Below are positions 21,316-30,661 of a stretch of 64,000 bases of DNA, in pieces. Position 1 is the first letter of the stretch. Each line of letters begins with the position of its first letter. The stretch covers positions 1 through 64,000 of the forward strand of contig NZ_SJSB01000002.1 of NCBI RefSeq assembly GCF_004352835.1, written 5' to 3'. The notes below the pieces were generated by a model that saw nothing but the letters and a program-made list of their open reading frames with translations, was not told the DNA's origin and ran no database searches. The translations under genes were made by a program, and so were the position numbers. This DNA comes from Marinomonas flavescens (lineage in GTDB: Bacteria; Pseudomonadota; Gammaproteobacteria; Pseudomonadales; Marinomonadaceae).

Positions 21316-24300
21316 GATTCATTCTTTTATTGGTTACGGCGTTGGTGGCTAATGTTTTATTTGTTTTAAGAGCTTGTTTATTGCCTTGAACACAGCGGTG
21401 CCAAAGACCTTTTGTTGCATCACTGATACGTTCCATATAAAGGTAAACAACAGGCGTGGTATAGAGTGTGAGTATTTGGCTAACAAGCAGGCCACCACAG
21501 ATAGCAATACCTAGAGGGCTGCGTAAGTCAGCATCTCCGCCACTTTCGATGGCCATAGGCAAGGCGCCAAAAAAAGCGGCTAGTGACGTCATCATGATGG
21601 GTCTGAAGCGTTTTATACACGCTTCACGAATGGCCTCCTCGGGACTTAACCCCAGCCGTCGTTGTGCATCAAGAGCAAAATCTATCATCATAATGGCGTT
21701 CTTTTTAACAATGCCAATGAGCAGTAAAATGCCGATTAAGGCAACGACGGTAAGTTCAGTGCTGGTTATCTGCATTAGCAATAATGCACCAAGTCCAGCG
21801 GATGGTAAGGTTGATAGAATGGTCAGTGGATGTGCAAAGCTTTCGTATAACATACCCAAAATGATGTAAACAGAGATCAGTGCGGCAAGGATTAACCAAG
21901 GTAAGTTTTTGGCGAAAGTGTCTGATAATTTTGCTTTCCCTGCATAATTTGCAACAATGCCGCTAGGCACTCTTAAGGTGTCCATTGCTATTTTTATTGC
22001 CTGTTTGGCTTGTTCTAAGGTGACATTATCAGCGGTATTAAACGCAACAGTTACGGTTGCGGATAAGTCTTGATGGGCTACTGATAACGCGGCATTACCG
22101 CTTTTTAATGTAGTGAAATCACTGATAGGAATGACATGACCACGGTTATTGACGATATTGAGAGATTTGAGAACATTACTATCACTGGTGTAATCATCTG
22201 TTAAGTTCATCACCACATGATATTGAGTGGATGTTTTATACAGGGTGGCGATCTTACGTTGACTGAAAGCGTTATTTAACAAAGTATCCAGATTTTTCAC
22301 CGTGACACCTAAGCGTTTAGCGGCATCTCGGTCAATGACGATTTGAACCTCTTGTCCGCCATTTTCCATATCTGAATCTACACCACTGAGCTCAGGTAAT
22401 TTGGCTAATGCCGCTTTGATTTTGGGTGCCCATATATTCAATAAATCTAAGTTATCTGATTGTATGCCGAGTTGGTAATCAGCGTTGGCGCTTCGCCCAC
22501 CAATTTTAATATCACTGGCAGGACGTAAGAATAAATGCCCATCAGCCATATTTTGTGCTTTTTGATACAATCTATTGGCCACTTCGGAAGCGGTTGCTTG
22601 ACGTTCATCAATGGGCTTCAATTGGACAAAAAACTTACCTATATTTCGTGAGCCATTATGCGAACTACTGATTGAACTCATGACACCAGCTACAGCGGGG
22701 TCTTGTTGAATCATCTCAGAATATTTGCGCAGTCGTGGTTCCATTGCGGCAAATGAGGTGGTCTGATCGGCACGTACGACACCAAATAAAATGCCTGTAT
22801 CTTGCTTTGGAAAGAAACCTTTTTGCACAATACTGTATAAATAAACGTTCAAGAAAATAGTCGCTAATAACACAAGTATGGTTAAGCGTTTATGATTTAG
22901 TACCGTATCAAGAGTGCTTCGATAACCATGTTGTAGCCTTAAAAAAGCATTTTCGATGAGTTGATATAATTTAGGTTGTTTTTTTTGTGTGGTCTGACGA
23001 CGTAGCATACGTGAGCAAAGCATCGGCGTTAGAGTGAGCGACACCAACATTGAAATGATTAGAGAGACAGATAAAGTAACGGCGAATTCTCTGAGTAATT
23101 GGCCAATGACATCGTTCATGAAAAGTAATGGAATAAAAACAGCAATCAAAGAAACTGTCATGGCGAGCACCGTAAAACCGACTTCTTTCGCTCCTCGTAG
23201 CGAGGCTCTAACGGGGCTTAATCCATTTTCTATGTGTCTAGAGGTATTTTCTAACACCACAATGGCATCATCGACAACAAAGCCTGTTGAGACAATGAGT
23301 GCCATTAAAGACAAGTTGTCTAAACTGTAGCCAAGTAAATACATGACAGCAAAGGTGCCTAATAACGAAATTGGCAATGCCAAGGCTGGAATGAGTAAAG
23401 CACGACCATTGCGTAAAAACACAAAGACAACGGCAATGACCAAAATCATTGCGATCAATAATGTCTGTTCTGTTGCATGTAAGGCAGAGCGAATCGTCGT
23501 TGAGCGATCCATGACAATATGTAATTTGGCATCACCGGGCAGTAGTTTATTAAAAACGGGTAATTGGGCTTTTACGGCAGCGATAGTCGAAAGCATATTC
23601 GCGCCTGAGGATTGAGTGACGCTGATGGTAACCGCAGGATTATTGTTGTAGTACCCCACGTTAAACCGATTCTCTACGCCATCCGATACCTTAGCTACAT
23701 CAGATAAACGAATAGCGGCACCGTTTAAGTAGGTAATGATTAACTGACCAAACTCTTTAGCATGAAGCATCTGGCCATTAGAGTTCACCATCCAAGTGTT
23801 TTTTTGCCCTTGAATAATGCCAGTAGGCTTATGGCTAGTACTGTTTACAATGGCTTTGCGTACGGTGTCCAAAGAGATGCCATAGTGAGTCAATGCTTGT
23901 GGATGCAGATCGACTCGAATGGCTGGTAAGGAACTGCCATATAGAGAAACGTCACTTACCCCTTGTACTTGTGATATTCGAGGTTCTAACTGATTAGATG
24001 CAAAGTCATAGAGAGCACTGGGGCTTAATGATTGGGATGTCAGCGCCAACATAAAAATGGGGGCCGCAGATGGGTTTCTTATGCGGTAAGTTGGCATGGA
24101 TGTCATTGCACTTGGCAAGGTACTTTCAGCGGCATTGATTGAGGCTTGTACGTCGCGTGCCGCGCCATTGACGTCTCTACTTGCATTGAACACTAAGACA
24201 ATGTTTGTTTTGCTGTCTGAGCTAGACGACGTCATTTGAGTAACACCAGAAATCTGTCCTAATGCTCTCTCTAGTGGTGTGGCCACTGTTGCTGCCATGG

Positions 24301-24472
24301 TTTCAGGGCTTGCGCCGGACAAATTAGCAGAAACCACAATCATAGGTATATTTAAGGTTGGTAAGCTAGAAACCGGTAGCCATTGAAACCCCAAAGCACC
24401 TAAGGCCATGATGGTCATGGTAATCAGCCATGTCGCGACAGGCCGAAAAATAAACAGTCGGGACGGATTCAT
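21305..24472 (-). CDS. RND efflux inner-membrane permease, MdtC/MuxC-like
   Basis: A proton-driven HAE-1 type exporter of 1055 aa with 12 membrane helices and two large periplasmic loops. The proton-relay pair Asp-Asp is seen in TM4 (STGFVVDDAIVVLENTSRH). The N-terminus MNPSRLFIFRPVATWLITM is typical of the MdtB/MdtC pair. Its ATG overlaps the stop of the preceding permease by one base (TAATG). Two different permeases in tandem, expected to form a mixed trimer, is the hallmark of MdtABC and MuxABC. The substrate range is unknown. Confidence 0.93.
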   Translation of the reverse strand: MNPSRLFIFRPVATWLITMTIMALGALGFQWLPVSSLPTLNIPMIVVSANLSGASPETMAATVATPLERALGQISGVTQMTSSSSDSKTNIVLVFNASRDVNGAARDVQASINAAESTLPSAMTSMPTYRIRNPSAAPIFMLALTSQSLSPSALYDFASNQLEPRISQVQGVSDVSLYGSSLPAIRVDLHPQALTHYGISLDTVRKAIVNSTSHKPTGIIQGQKNTWMVNSNGQMLHAKEFGQLIITYLNGAAIRLSDVAKVSDGVENRFNVGYYNNNPAVTISVTQSSGANMLSTIAAVKAQLPVFNKLLPGDAKLHIVMDRSTTIRSALHATEQTLLIAMILVIAVVFVFLRNGRALLIPALALPISLLGTFAVMYLLGYSLDNLSLMALIVSTGFVVDDAIVVLENTSRHIENGLSPVRASLRGAKEVGFTVLAMTVSLIAVFIPLLFMNDVIGQLLREFAVTLSVSLIISMLVSLTLTPMLCSRMLRRQTTQKKQPKLYQLIENAFLRLQHGYRSTLDTVLNHKRLTILVLLATIFLNVYLYSIVQKGFFPKQDTGILFGVVRADQTTSFAAMEPRLRKYSEMIQQDPAVAGVMSSISSSHNGSRNIGKFFVQLKPIDERQATASEVANRLYQKAQNMADGHLFLRPASDIKIGGRSANADYQLGIQSDNLDLLNIWAPKIKAALAKLPELSGVDSDMENGGQEVQIVIDRDAAKRLGVTVKNLDTLLNNAFSQRKIATLYKTSTQYHVVMNLTDDYTSDSNVLKSLNIVNNRGHVIPISDFTTLKSGNAALSVAHQDLSATVTVAFNTADNVTLEQAKQAIKIAMDTLRVPSGIVANYAGKAKLSDTFAKNLPWLILAALISVYIILGMLYESFAHPLTILSTLPSAGLGALLLMQITSTELTVVALIGILLLIGIVKKNAIMMIDFALDAQRRLGLSPEEAIREACIKRFRPIMMTSLAAFFGALPMAIESGGDADLRSPLGIAICGGLLVSQILTLYTTPVVYLYMERISDATKGLWHRCVQGNKQALKTNKTLATNAVTNKRMNHDE

Positions 24473-27400
24473 TAAATGAGCCCTTTACTGTTTTGTTTCT
24501 TGAGACGTCGACGATGGTAAACAAGTTTATCGAACAACAGATAAATAACTGGGGTTGAGAACAGTGTGAGTAACTGACTTAGAAGCAAGCCTCCGACGAT
24601 TACCAAGCCCATAGGTTGGCGCAATTCGGCGCCCGATCCTTGTGCCAGCATTAAGGGCAAAGCGCCAAACAGTGCGGCCATCGTAGTCATGAGAATCGGC
24701 CGCAAACGCAGTAAACAAGCCTGATGAATCGCGTCTCTAGGGCTTAATTTCTGTTCTTTTTCGGCTTCTAGGGCAAAATCTATCATCATAATTGCATTTT
24801 TCTTAACGATACCGATCAGCAGAATGACTCCAATTAGCGCAATCAAGTTAAAATCAGTACCGCGTAATAACAAGGCAATAAAGGCACCAATGGCAGCGGT
24901 TGGCAGTGTGGATAATATGGTTAATGGATGAATAAAACTCTCGTACAAAATACCTAACACTACGTACATAGTCAGTAAGGCGGCTAAAATTAACCATAAG
25001 GTATTTGAGGTCGAATCCGTAAACGCAGAGGCGGATCCTTGGTATTTTAGGGTTAAGCTATTTGGTATTTTAAGCGCAGCAGTGGTATCACTTATGGCTT
25101 GTTGTGCCTGCTCTAGTGAGTAACCCTCAGCGAGATCAAATGAGATGGTTACCGCAGGGATTTGATCTAAGTGTGCCTTCATCAAGGACCCTGTTTTTTG
25201 CGTTACTGTCGCCACATCTGTTAAGCGCACCATAGGAGTAGTACCACCTTTACTGCTTGCGGTGCCGGCAAGGTAAATATGATTCAGTGTGTCCGTGGCT
25301 TGTTGAGGATTAGGAGGGACTTCTAACACGACACGATATTGATTGGACTGAGTGTATATGGTGGATATTAAGCGTTGGCCAAAGGCATTGTATAAGGCGG
25401 TATCTACATCGGCTGCAGTAATGCCATAACGAGCGGCAATATCCCTATGAATAGTGACATAACTGACCAGCCCTTGGTCTTCTAAATTACTGATAACGTG
25501 TTGAAATTCTGGTTTTTTCTGTAATGCAGTGACGAGTTTAGGCGTTAGCTCTACGAGCTGAGAGGTGTCGGTATCGTCTAAGGTGAATTGATATTGACTC
25601 GGGGTTATTTGATCATCGACGGTTAGGTCTTGTTGAGCCTGTAGATAGAGCTGAATACCAGGAACATCAGCCACTTCGGCTCTTAAGCGTTTGATGATGG
25701 CAGGGGCTCTATCATCCCGTTTATCAAAACCGATGAGGTTAATCTGCAACATCCCGCGATTCAAACTGGTGTTTTGTCCATCTACCCCAATTGTCGAGCT
25801 AATGCTTTCTATATCTGGATCTTTCAGTAATTGAGTGACCATCGCTTGTTGGCGTATTGTCATTTCTTTGAAAGATACACTATCGGATGCCACGGTTATG
25901 CCGCGAATAATGCCGGTATCTTGGGTTGGAAAAAAGCCTTTAGGCACGGCCATATAAAGCCCAGCAGTGAGCAATAAGGTGCCAAATATCACGGCTAACG
26001 CAATGCGCTGGTGGTTTAGTACAATCGTGAGATATTTATCATAAATCGCGATGATTTTATCAAATGCCTGCCCACCTTTTTTATAAAAACGACTTTGTTC
26101 TTCGTCTGGAATTCGGCGCAATAAATAAGCACATAGCATGGGAGTTAATGTCAGAGAAATCACCATAGACACTAAAATAGAGACGGATAAGGTGATCGCA
26201 AATTCTCGAAACAAACGCCCTACTACGTCCCCCATAAAGAGTAAGGGAATTAATACCGCAATCAGTGAAAAGGTCAGTGAAATGACGGTAAATGCAATTT
26301 GCTTCGAGCCTTTTAAAGCCGCTTGAAGTGGCGTTTCGCCATTCTCCAAATGGCGTGAGATGTTTTCAACGACCACAATGGCATCATCGATCACAAATCC
26401 GGTTGCTATGGTTAGCGCCATTAAACTCAAATTATTGACACTAAATCCCGCCATATACATAACGACAAAGGTGCCGATCAAAGATAACGGCACAGCAATG
26501 CTAGGAATTAATGTTGCGGCAATATTACGTAGAAATAGAAAAGTCACCATCACAACTAGGGCAATAGACAACATTAATTCAAATTTTACATCGCTAATTG
26601 AGGAGCGGATGGTTTGGGTTCGATCGGATAAAACGGTTAATTTAATGCTGTCTGGTAAGAGTTTTTGTAATTCGGGTAGCTTGGCTTCGATATTATCAAC
26701 TACGGCAATAACATTGGCGCTTGGCTGACGTTTTACTTGAATAATAATCGCTGGTTTACCATTGGCGGTGGCGGATAAATACTGATTTTCACTGCCAGAA
26801 ATGACCATTGCGACGTCTTTTAGACGCAATGGGGCGCCATTTTCGTATTTTAGAATGAGATTAGCGTATTGGTCCGCATTTTCTAATTGGTCGTTAGCAT
26901 CGATACTGATCGAATGATATTTACTGTCGAATCCTCCCTTAGAGCCGTTTACATTGCTGTTATTGATCAGCGTATAAATATCTTCTAGCGTTAAGCCATG
27001 GGCCGCTAAAGCTTTAGGATTCGCTTGAATACGAATTGCTGGCTGGTGGCCCCCCGCTAATGTTACTAATCCCACCCCAGATATCTGAGCGAGTTTTAAT
27101 GCCACTCGCGAGTTAATTAAATCTTGGACTTTAGTCAGCGGTAAGGTTTCTGAACTGGCTGCGATGGTAAGTACAGCGCCATCAGCAGGGTTGACCTTTT
27201 TATAAGTCGGAGAGCTTGGCAAATCGGATGGCAATAAGCTATCCGCGGAGTTAATGGCAGCTTGTACTTCTTGTTCTGCGACATCCAAAGAGAGCGAAAG
27301 GTCGAATTTCAAGGTGATAATAGAAGCCCCACCAGAGCTGGTGGAATACATTTGGCTTAATCCAGACATATTCCCCAATTCTTGCTCTAAAGGCGCTGTG

Positions 27401-27588
27401 ACGGATGTTTCCATTACATCTGGACTTGCTCCTGGGTACAAGGTGGTAACTTGAATCGTTGGATAATCGACCTCAGGAAGCGCTGAAACAGGCAGCAAAG
27501 TATAAGCAAAGGCGCCAGATAGTAGCACTGCCATCATGAGTAGGATGGTGGCTACAGGTCGTTGAATAAAGAGTCGGGACGGGTTCAT
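24472..27588 (-). CDS. RND efflux inner-membrane permease, MdtB/MuxB-like
   Basis: The first of the two permeases, 1038 aa, with MNPSRLFIQRPVATILLMM at the start and the TM4 pair in IATGFVIDDAIVVVENISRHLENGE. The C-terminal half repeats the fold (GILYESFIHPLTILSTLPTAAIGA, VKKNAIMMIDFALEAE). The start overlaps the adaptor gene by four bases, so translation is likely coupled. Confidence 0.93.
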   Translation of the reverse strand: MNPSRLFIQRPVATILLMMAVLLSGAFAYTLLPVSALPEVDYPTIQVTTLYPGASPDVMETSVTAPLEQELGNMSGLSQMYSTSSGGASIITLKFDLSLSLDVAEQEVQAAINSADSLLPSDLPSSPTYKKVNPADGAVLTIAASSETLPLTKVQDLINSRVALKLAQISGVGLVTLAGGHQPAIRIQANPKALAAHGLTLEDIYTLINNSNVNGSKGGFDSKYHSISIDANDQLENADQYANLILKYENGAPLRLKDVAMVISGSENQYLSATANGKPAIIIQVKRQPSANVIAVVDNIEAKLPELQKLLPDSIKLTVLSDRTQTIRSSISDVKFELMLSIALVVMVTFLFLRNIAATLIPSIAVPLSLIGTFVVMYMAGFSVNNLSLMALTIATGFVIDDAIVVVENISRHLENGETPLQAALKGSKQIAFTVISLTFSLIAVLIPLLFMGDVVGRLFREFAITLSVSILVSMVISLTLTPMLCAYLLRRIPDEEQSRFYKKGGQAFDKIIAIYDKYLTIVLNHQRIALAVIFGTLLLTAGLYMAVPKGFFPTQDTGIIRGITVASDSVSFKEMTIRQQAMVTQLLKDPDIESISSTIGVDGQNTSLNRGMLQINLIGFDKRDDRAPAIIKRLRAEVADVPGIQLYLQAQQDLTVDDQITPSQYQFTLDDTDTSQLVELTPKLVTALQKKPEFQHVISNLEDQGLVSYVTIHRDIAARYGITAADVDTALYNAFGQRLISTIYTQSNQYRVVLEVPPNPQQATDTLNHIYLAGTASSKGGTTPMVRLTDVATVTQKTGSLMKAHLDQIPAVTISFDLAEGYSLEQAQQAISDTTAALKIPNSLTLKYQGSASAFTDSTSNTLWLILAALLTMYVVLGILYESFIHPLTILSTLPTAAIGAFIALLLRGTDFNLIALIGVILLIGIVKKNAIMMIDFALEAEKEQKLSPRDAIHQACLLRLRPILMTTMAALFGALPLMLAQGSGAELRQPMGLVIVGGLLLSQLLTLFSTPVIYLLFDKLVYHRRRLKKQNSKGLI

Positions 27589-28763
27589 TCGTTGTCCTTT
27601 CTCTGCTTGATCACACTGACTTTGCTGCCATTAACGAGGTTATCAATGCCGGTCGTGACGAGTTGATCACCCACTTTGACACCGGTAAGTGCGACTATGT
27701 TGTCTTCACCATCAACCGGCCCTGCGGTCACGCTTTGCTTATGGACCTTGTTGTCATCTATCACAAACACAAAGTCACCATTGTCGTTGAGCTGTAAAGC
27801 GGCTTTGGGAATAATAACGACTTGCGATAATTGTTCTATTTTCATACGAACATTAACGAATTGGTTAGGGTAAAGCATTTCATCATCGTTGGTAAAAATA
27901 GCTTTTAATTTGATGGTGCCGGTATCGCTATCAATGCTGTTGCTGATGTTCTCAAGCGTACCTTCTGCCAGTTTTTTCTGCCCAGTTTGATTAAATACAG
28001 TCACAGCAAAGTGTTTTTTGCTGCGTAATCCTTGGAGCACTTTTTGAAGGTGGACTTGGGGAATACTAAAGGTAACGGTAATGGGATTAACCTGTGTGAT
28101 GGTGACAATGGAGGTTGTATTGTTAGTAATTAGGTTACCCTGATCAACATTTAACAGGCCTGTATAGCCACTGATTGGCGCGCGGATTTTGGCGTATTCA
28201 ATATCCAAATTAGCAGAACTAATTTTTGCTTTATCGGTCGCTATGATGCCTTGATATTGGCCCACTTTAGCCGCTTGGTCTTGTACGTCTTGAGCGGAAA
28301 TAGAGTTTTGTTTAGCAAGTTTTCTATAGCGCTCTAATGTGGCTTGTGCGCTTTGCAATAAGGCTTTGTTTTGTGCCAGCTCACCCTTGTATTCGGCGAG
28401 TGTGGCTTGATAGCTGCGGTCGTCTATTTGCGCTAATAAGTCCCCTGCTTTTACGTACTGGCCTTCGGTAAAAAAGACTTTATTCATTTCACCGGTTATC
28501 CGGCTTGTGACCGTGACAGAAGCATTGGCTTCCACTGTACCTAATGCTTCTAGATAAACGGATACATCTGCTTTACTGGCGGTTCCAGCGTAGACGGGCG
28601 TGATGCTATTGCTATTAAAGCGCTTTCCTGGCCTTTTTCCTTGATGTGCGGCTTCCGGCTTCGCCGCATTAAAATATTGTGAGCTGAACCAACCAGCGCT
28701 AATTAATAGCACGGCAATAATGATTAAAAAGAGTCGAGATGTTTTTCTTGAACGAGTCGTCAT
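27585..28763 (-). CDS. RND efflux periplasmic adaptor, MdtA/MuxA-like
   Basis: The membrane-fusion protein of the pump, 392 aa. An N-terminal membrane anchor (SRLFLIIIAVLLISAGWFSSQYF) precedes two lipoyl half-motifs (VTSRITGEMNKVFFTEGQYVKAGDLLAQID and IRAPISGYTGLLNVDQGNLI) that flank an alpha-helical hairpin. The beta-barrel and membrane-proximal domains follow. It is the first gene of a four-gene operon; no dedicated regulator or two-component pair is adjacent. Confidence 0.93.
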   Translation of the reverse strand: MTTRSRKTSRLFLIIIAVLLISAGWFSSQYFNAAKPEAAHQGKRPGKRFNSNSITPVYAGTASKADVSVYLEALGTVEANASVTVTSRITGEMNKVFFTEGQYVKAGDLLAQIDDRSYQATLAEYKGELAQNKALLQSAQATLERYRKLAKQNSISAQDVQDQAAKVGQYQGIIATDKAKISSANLDIEYAKIRAPISGYTGLLNVDQGNLITNNTTSIVTITQVNPITVTFSIPQVHLQKVLQGLRSKKHFAVTVFNQTGQKKLAEGTLENISNSIDSDTGTIKLKAIFTNDDEMLYPNQFVNVRMKIEQLSQVVIIPKAALQLNDNGDFVFVIDDNKVHKQSVTAGPVDGEDNIVALTGVKVGDQLVTTGIDNLVNGSKVSVIKQRKDNE

Positions 28764-28805
28764 TTTTATTTCACTGCCTTTAAGGTATGGCTATCAATGG
28801 TTAAA

Positions 28806-28854
28806 GTAAGCCTGATTTTAGTCCGGAATGATTACAAATAAGGATCAGCCTTAC
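28806..28854. repeat. inverted repeat upstream of the efflux operon
   Basis: GTAAGCCTGAT (28806-28816) and ATCAGCCTTAC (28844-28854) are inverted with one mismatch, 27 bp apart and 43-91 bp upstream of the adaptor start. It could be a regulator site or a leader hairpin. Confidence 0.4.
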
Positions 28855-29065
28855 ATAATACTGAGTCAGTTTATGAATAATTAGGCTTGCGACAATTCCC
28901 TTTACCTTTATTTACATAAGGTTTTTAAGAATGAGACTGGCGTTGCTACCGTTTTGTACGCTAAAAAAAATAAGAGAGATGGCTTATGGCTGACTGTTGT
29001 TTTTAGACGAATAGTCGTAAGAAGTGAGTGATTTTAGTGACGTGAGTGAACGAGGAATTGGGTGT

Positions 29066-29100
29066 CATTACTCTGATGATAGATTCTCATCAGAGTAATG
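29066..29100. terminator. hairpin downstream of mnmE
   Basis: A perfect 14-bp inverted repeat (CATTACTCTGATGA / TCATCAGAGTAATG) with a seven-base loop, beginning 32 bp after the mnmE stop. On the mnmE strand it has no T-run; a TTTT follows on the opposite strand. The rest of the 28764-29131 gap holds the efflux promoter region and no gene. Confidence 0.5.
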
Positions 29101-29131
29101 TTTTAAGCGAGTGATTTGTCTTTAAATAGAA

Positions 29132-30511
29132 CTATTTCCCAATACAGAACGACCCAAAGATACGTCCTAAAAGATCGTCACTGGTGAATTCTCCCGTAAT
29201 TTCGCTCAACGCTTGCTGGGCTTCTTTCAGGTCTTCTGCAAGTAATTCGCCAGCACCATAACCATGAAGCTGTTCGTTACCTGCGTCTAAAAAGCGATTG
29301 GCCTTGTTAAGCGCTTCTATATGACGACGGCGAGCGATAAACCCTCCCTCAGTCGTGCTGTCGAAGCCCATGATGGCTTTTAGATGGTCAGTCAGGTCAG
29401 AAACGCCCTCACCTGTTTTTGCTGACAGAGAGATCACAGGAACGTTATTGATGATTTCTGTTCCGGTGGCTTCTTTGGTCAAATCGACCTTATTTCGAAC
29501 CAGTGTTAGGTGCTTGGTATCGCCGAGCTTTTCGACAAAATCTGGCCAAATTTCATTAGGATCTTTACTGTCGATGGATTGGCTGTCTACCATCATCAGG
29601 ATACGATCCGCTTTGCCTATTTCATCCCATGCGCGCTGAATACCGATGCGCTCTACTTCGTCAGGGCTGTCGCGTAAACCGGCGGTATCAATAATGTGCA
29701 GTGGCATGCCATCGAGGTGAATGTGCTCGCGCAAGACATCTCGAGTGGTGCCTTCAATACTGGTGACAATCGCAGACTCTTTGCCAGACAACGCGTTTAA
29801 CAAGCTAGATTTCCCCGCGTTTGGACGCCCCGCAATGACCACATTCATACCTTCGCGAATCAAGGCGCCTTGATTCGCCTCTTTGAGCACTTCGCGCAGT
29901 TTTGCTTGGATACCGGCTAATTCATTGGCGACTTTGCCGTCGCCAATGAAATCGATTTCTTCTTCAGGAAAATCAATCGCAGCTTCAACATAAATGCGCA
30001 GATGAATTAGCGCTTCGACGAGTTCGTTGATGCGCTTAGAAAACGCACCTTGTAGCGAACGTAGCGCGCACTTGGCGGCTTGCTCAGACGAACTATCGAT
30101 CAAATCAGCAATCGCTTCTGCTTGCGTTAAGTCCATTTTATCGTTTAAAAACGCGCGCTCAGAGAACTCGCCAGGACGGGCTAAACGCGCACCTAACGCC
30201 ACACAATGTGTGAGTAGCATGTCCATGATAACAGGACCACCGTGGCCCTGTAGCTCAAAGACATCTTCTCCGGTGAAAGAGTTAGGGCCTGGGAAATACA
30301 AGGCGATGCCTTCATCAAGCTGCTCATTGTTGGCGTCTTTGAAGGGCACATAATGGGCGTAGCGTGGTTTCGGTTCAAAGCCAACAATTTGCTGGGCAAT
30401 AGCGTAGCTGTTTGGGCCTGATAAACGAATAATGCCTACGCCGCCACGACCAGGAGCGGTTGCTTGGGCTACGATGGTGTCTTGGTCAATGGCGTACTGA
30501 AAGTCGGTCAT
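29132..30511 (-). CDS. mnmE: tRNA modification GTPase MnmE
   Basis: MnmE (TrmE) pairs with MnmG for wobble-uridine modification. The 459 aa comprise an N-terminal folate-binding domain ([15 protein letters not shown]). A helical domain carries an inserted Ras-like GTPase: G1 [15 protein letters not shown]2 region [11 protein letters not shown]3 DTAGLRD, G4 RNKVDL. The C-terminus ends with the catalytic CIGK. It is separated from yidC by a strong terminator, so it is transcribed on its own. Confidence 0.97.
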   Translation of the reverse strand: MTDFQYAIDQDTIVAQATAPGRGGVGIIRLSGPNSYAIAQQIVGFEPKPRYAHYVPFKDANNEQLDEGIALYFPGPNSFTGEDVFELQGHGGPVIMDMLLTHCVALGARLARPGEFSERAFLNDKMDLTQAEAIADLIDSSSEQAAKCALRSLQGAFSKRINELVEALIHLRIYVEAAIDFPEEEIDFIGDGKVANELAGIQAKLREVLKEANQGALIREGMNVVIAGRPNAGKSSLLNALSGKESAIVTSIEGTTRDVLREHIHLDGMPLHIIDTAGLRDSPDEVERIGIQRAWDEIGKADRILMMVDSQSIDSKDPNEIWPDFVEKLGDTKHLTLVRNKVDLTKEATGTEIINNVPVISLSAKTGEGVSDLTDHLKAIMGFDSTTEGGFIARRRHIEALNKANRFLDAGNEQLHGYGAGELLAEDLKEAQQALSEITGEFTSDDLLGRIFGSFCIGK

Positions 30512-30558
30512 AATTAAACTCTGTACTGTGACTTTATTGAGTGAAAGTAATAGGAATT

Positions 30559-30594
30559 ATTGCCATTGTCCTTGAGCACGAAGAGCATGGCAAT
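30559..30594. repeat. inverted repeat in the mnmE leader
   Basis: ATTGCCAT (30559-30566) and ATGGCAAT (30587-30594) form an eight-bp stem with a partly paired inner region, between the yidC terminator and the mnmE start. The role is unknown. Confidence 0.3.
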
Positions 30595-30602
30595 CTAAAC
30601 GT

Positions 30603-30633
30603 AAAAAAGGCCTCCCGAAGGAAGCCTTTTTTC
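30603..30633 (-). terminator. terminator of the rpmH-rnpA-yidC operon
   Basis: On the minus strand, AAGGCTTCC-TTCG-GGAGGCC followed by TTTTTT: a stable UUCG tetraloop hairpin with a U-tract, 30 bp after the yidC stop. Confidence 0.9.
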
Positions 30634-30661
30634 AAAGAAGGTCGCTGCTAAGTATTAGCGG

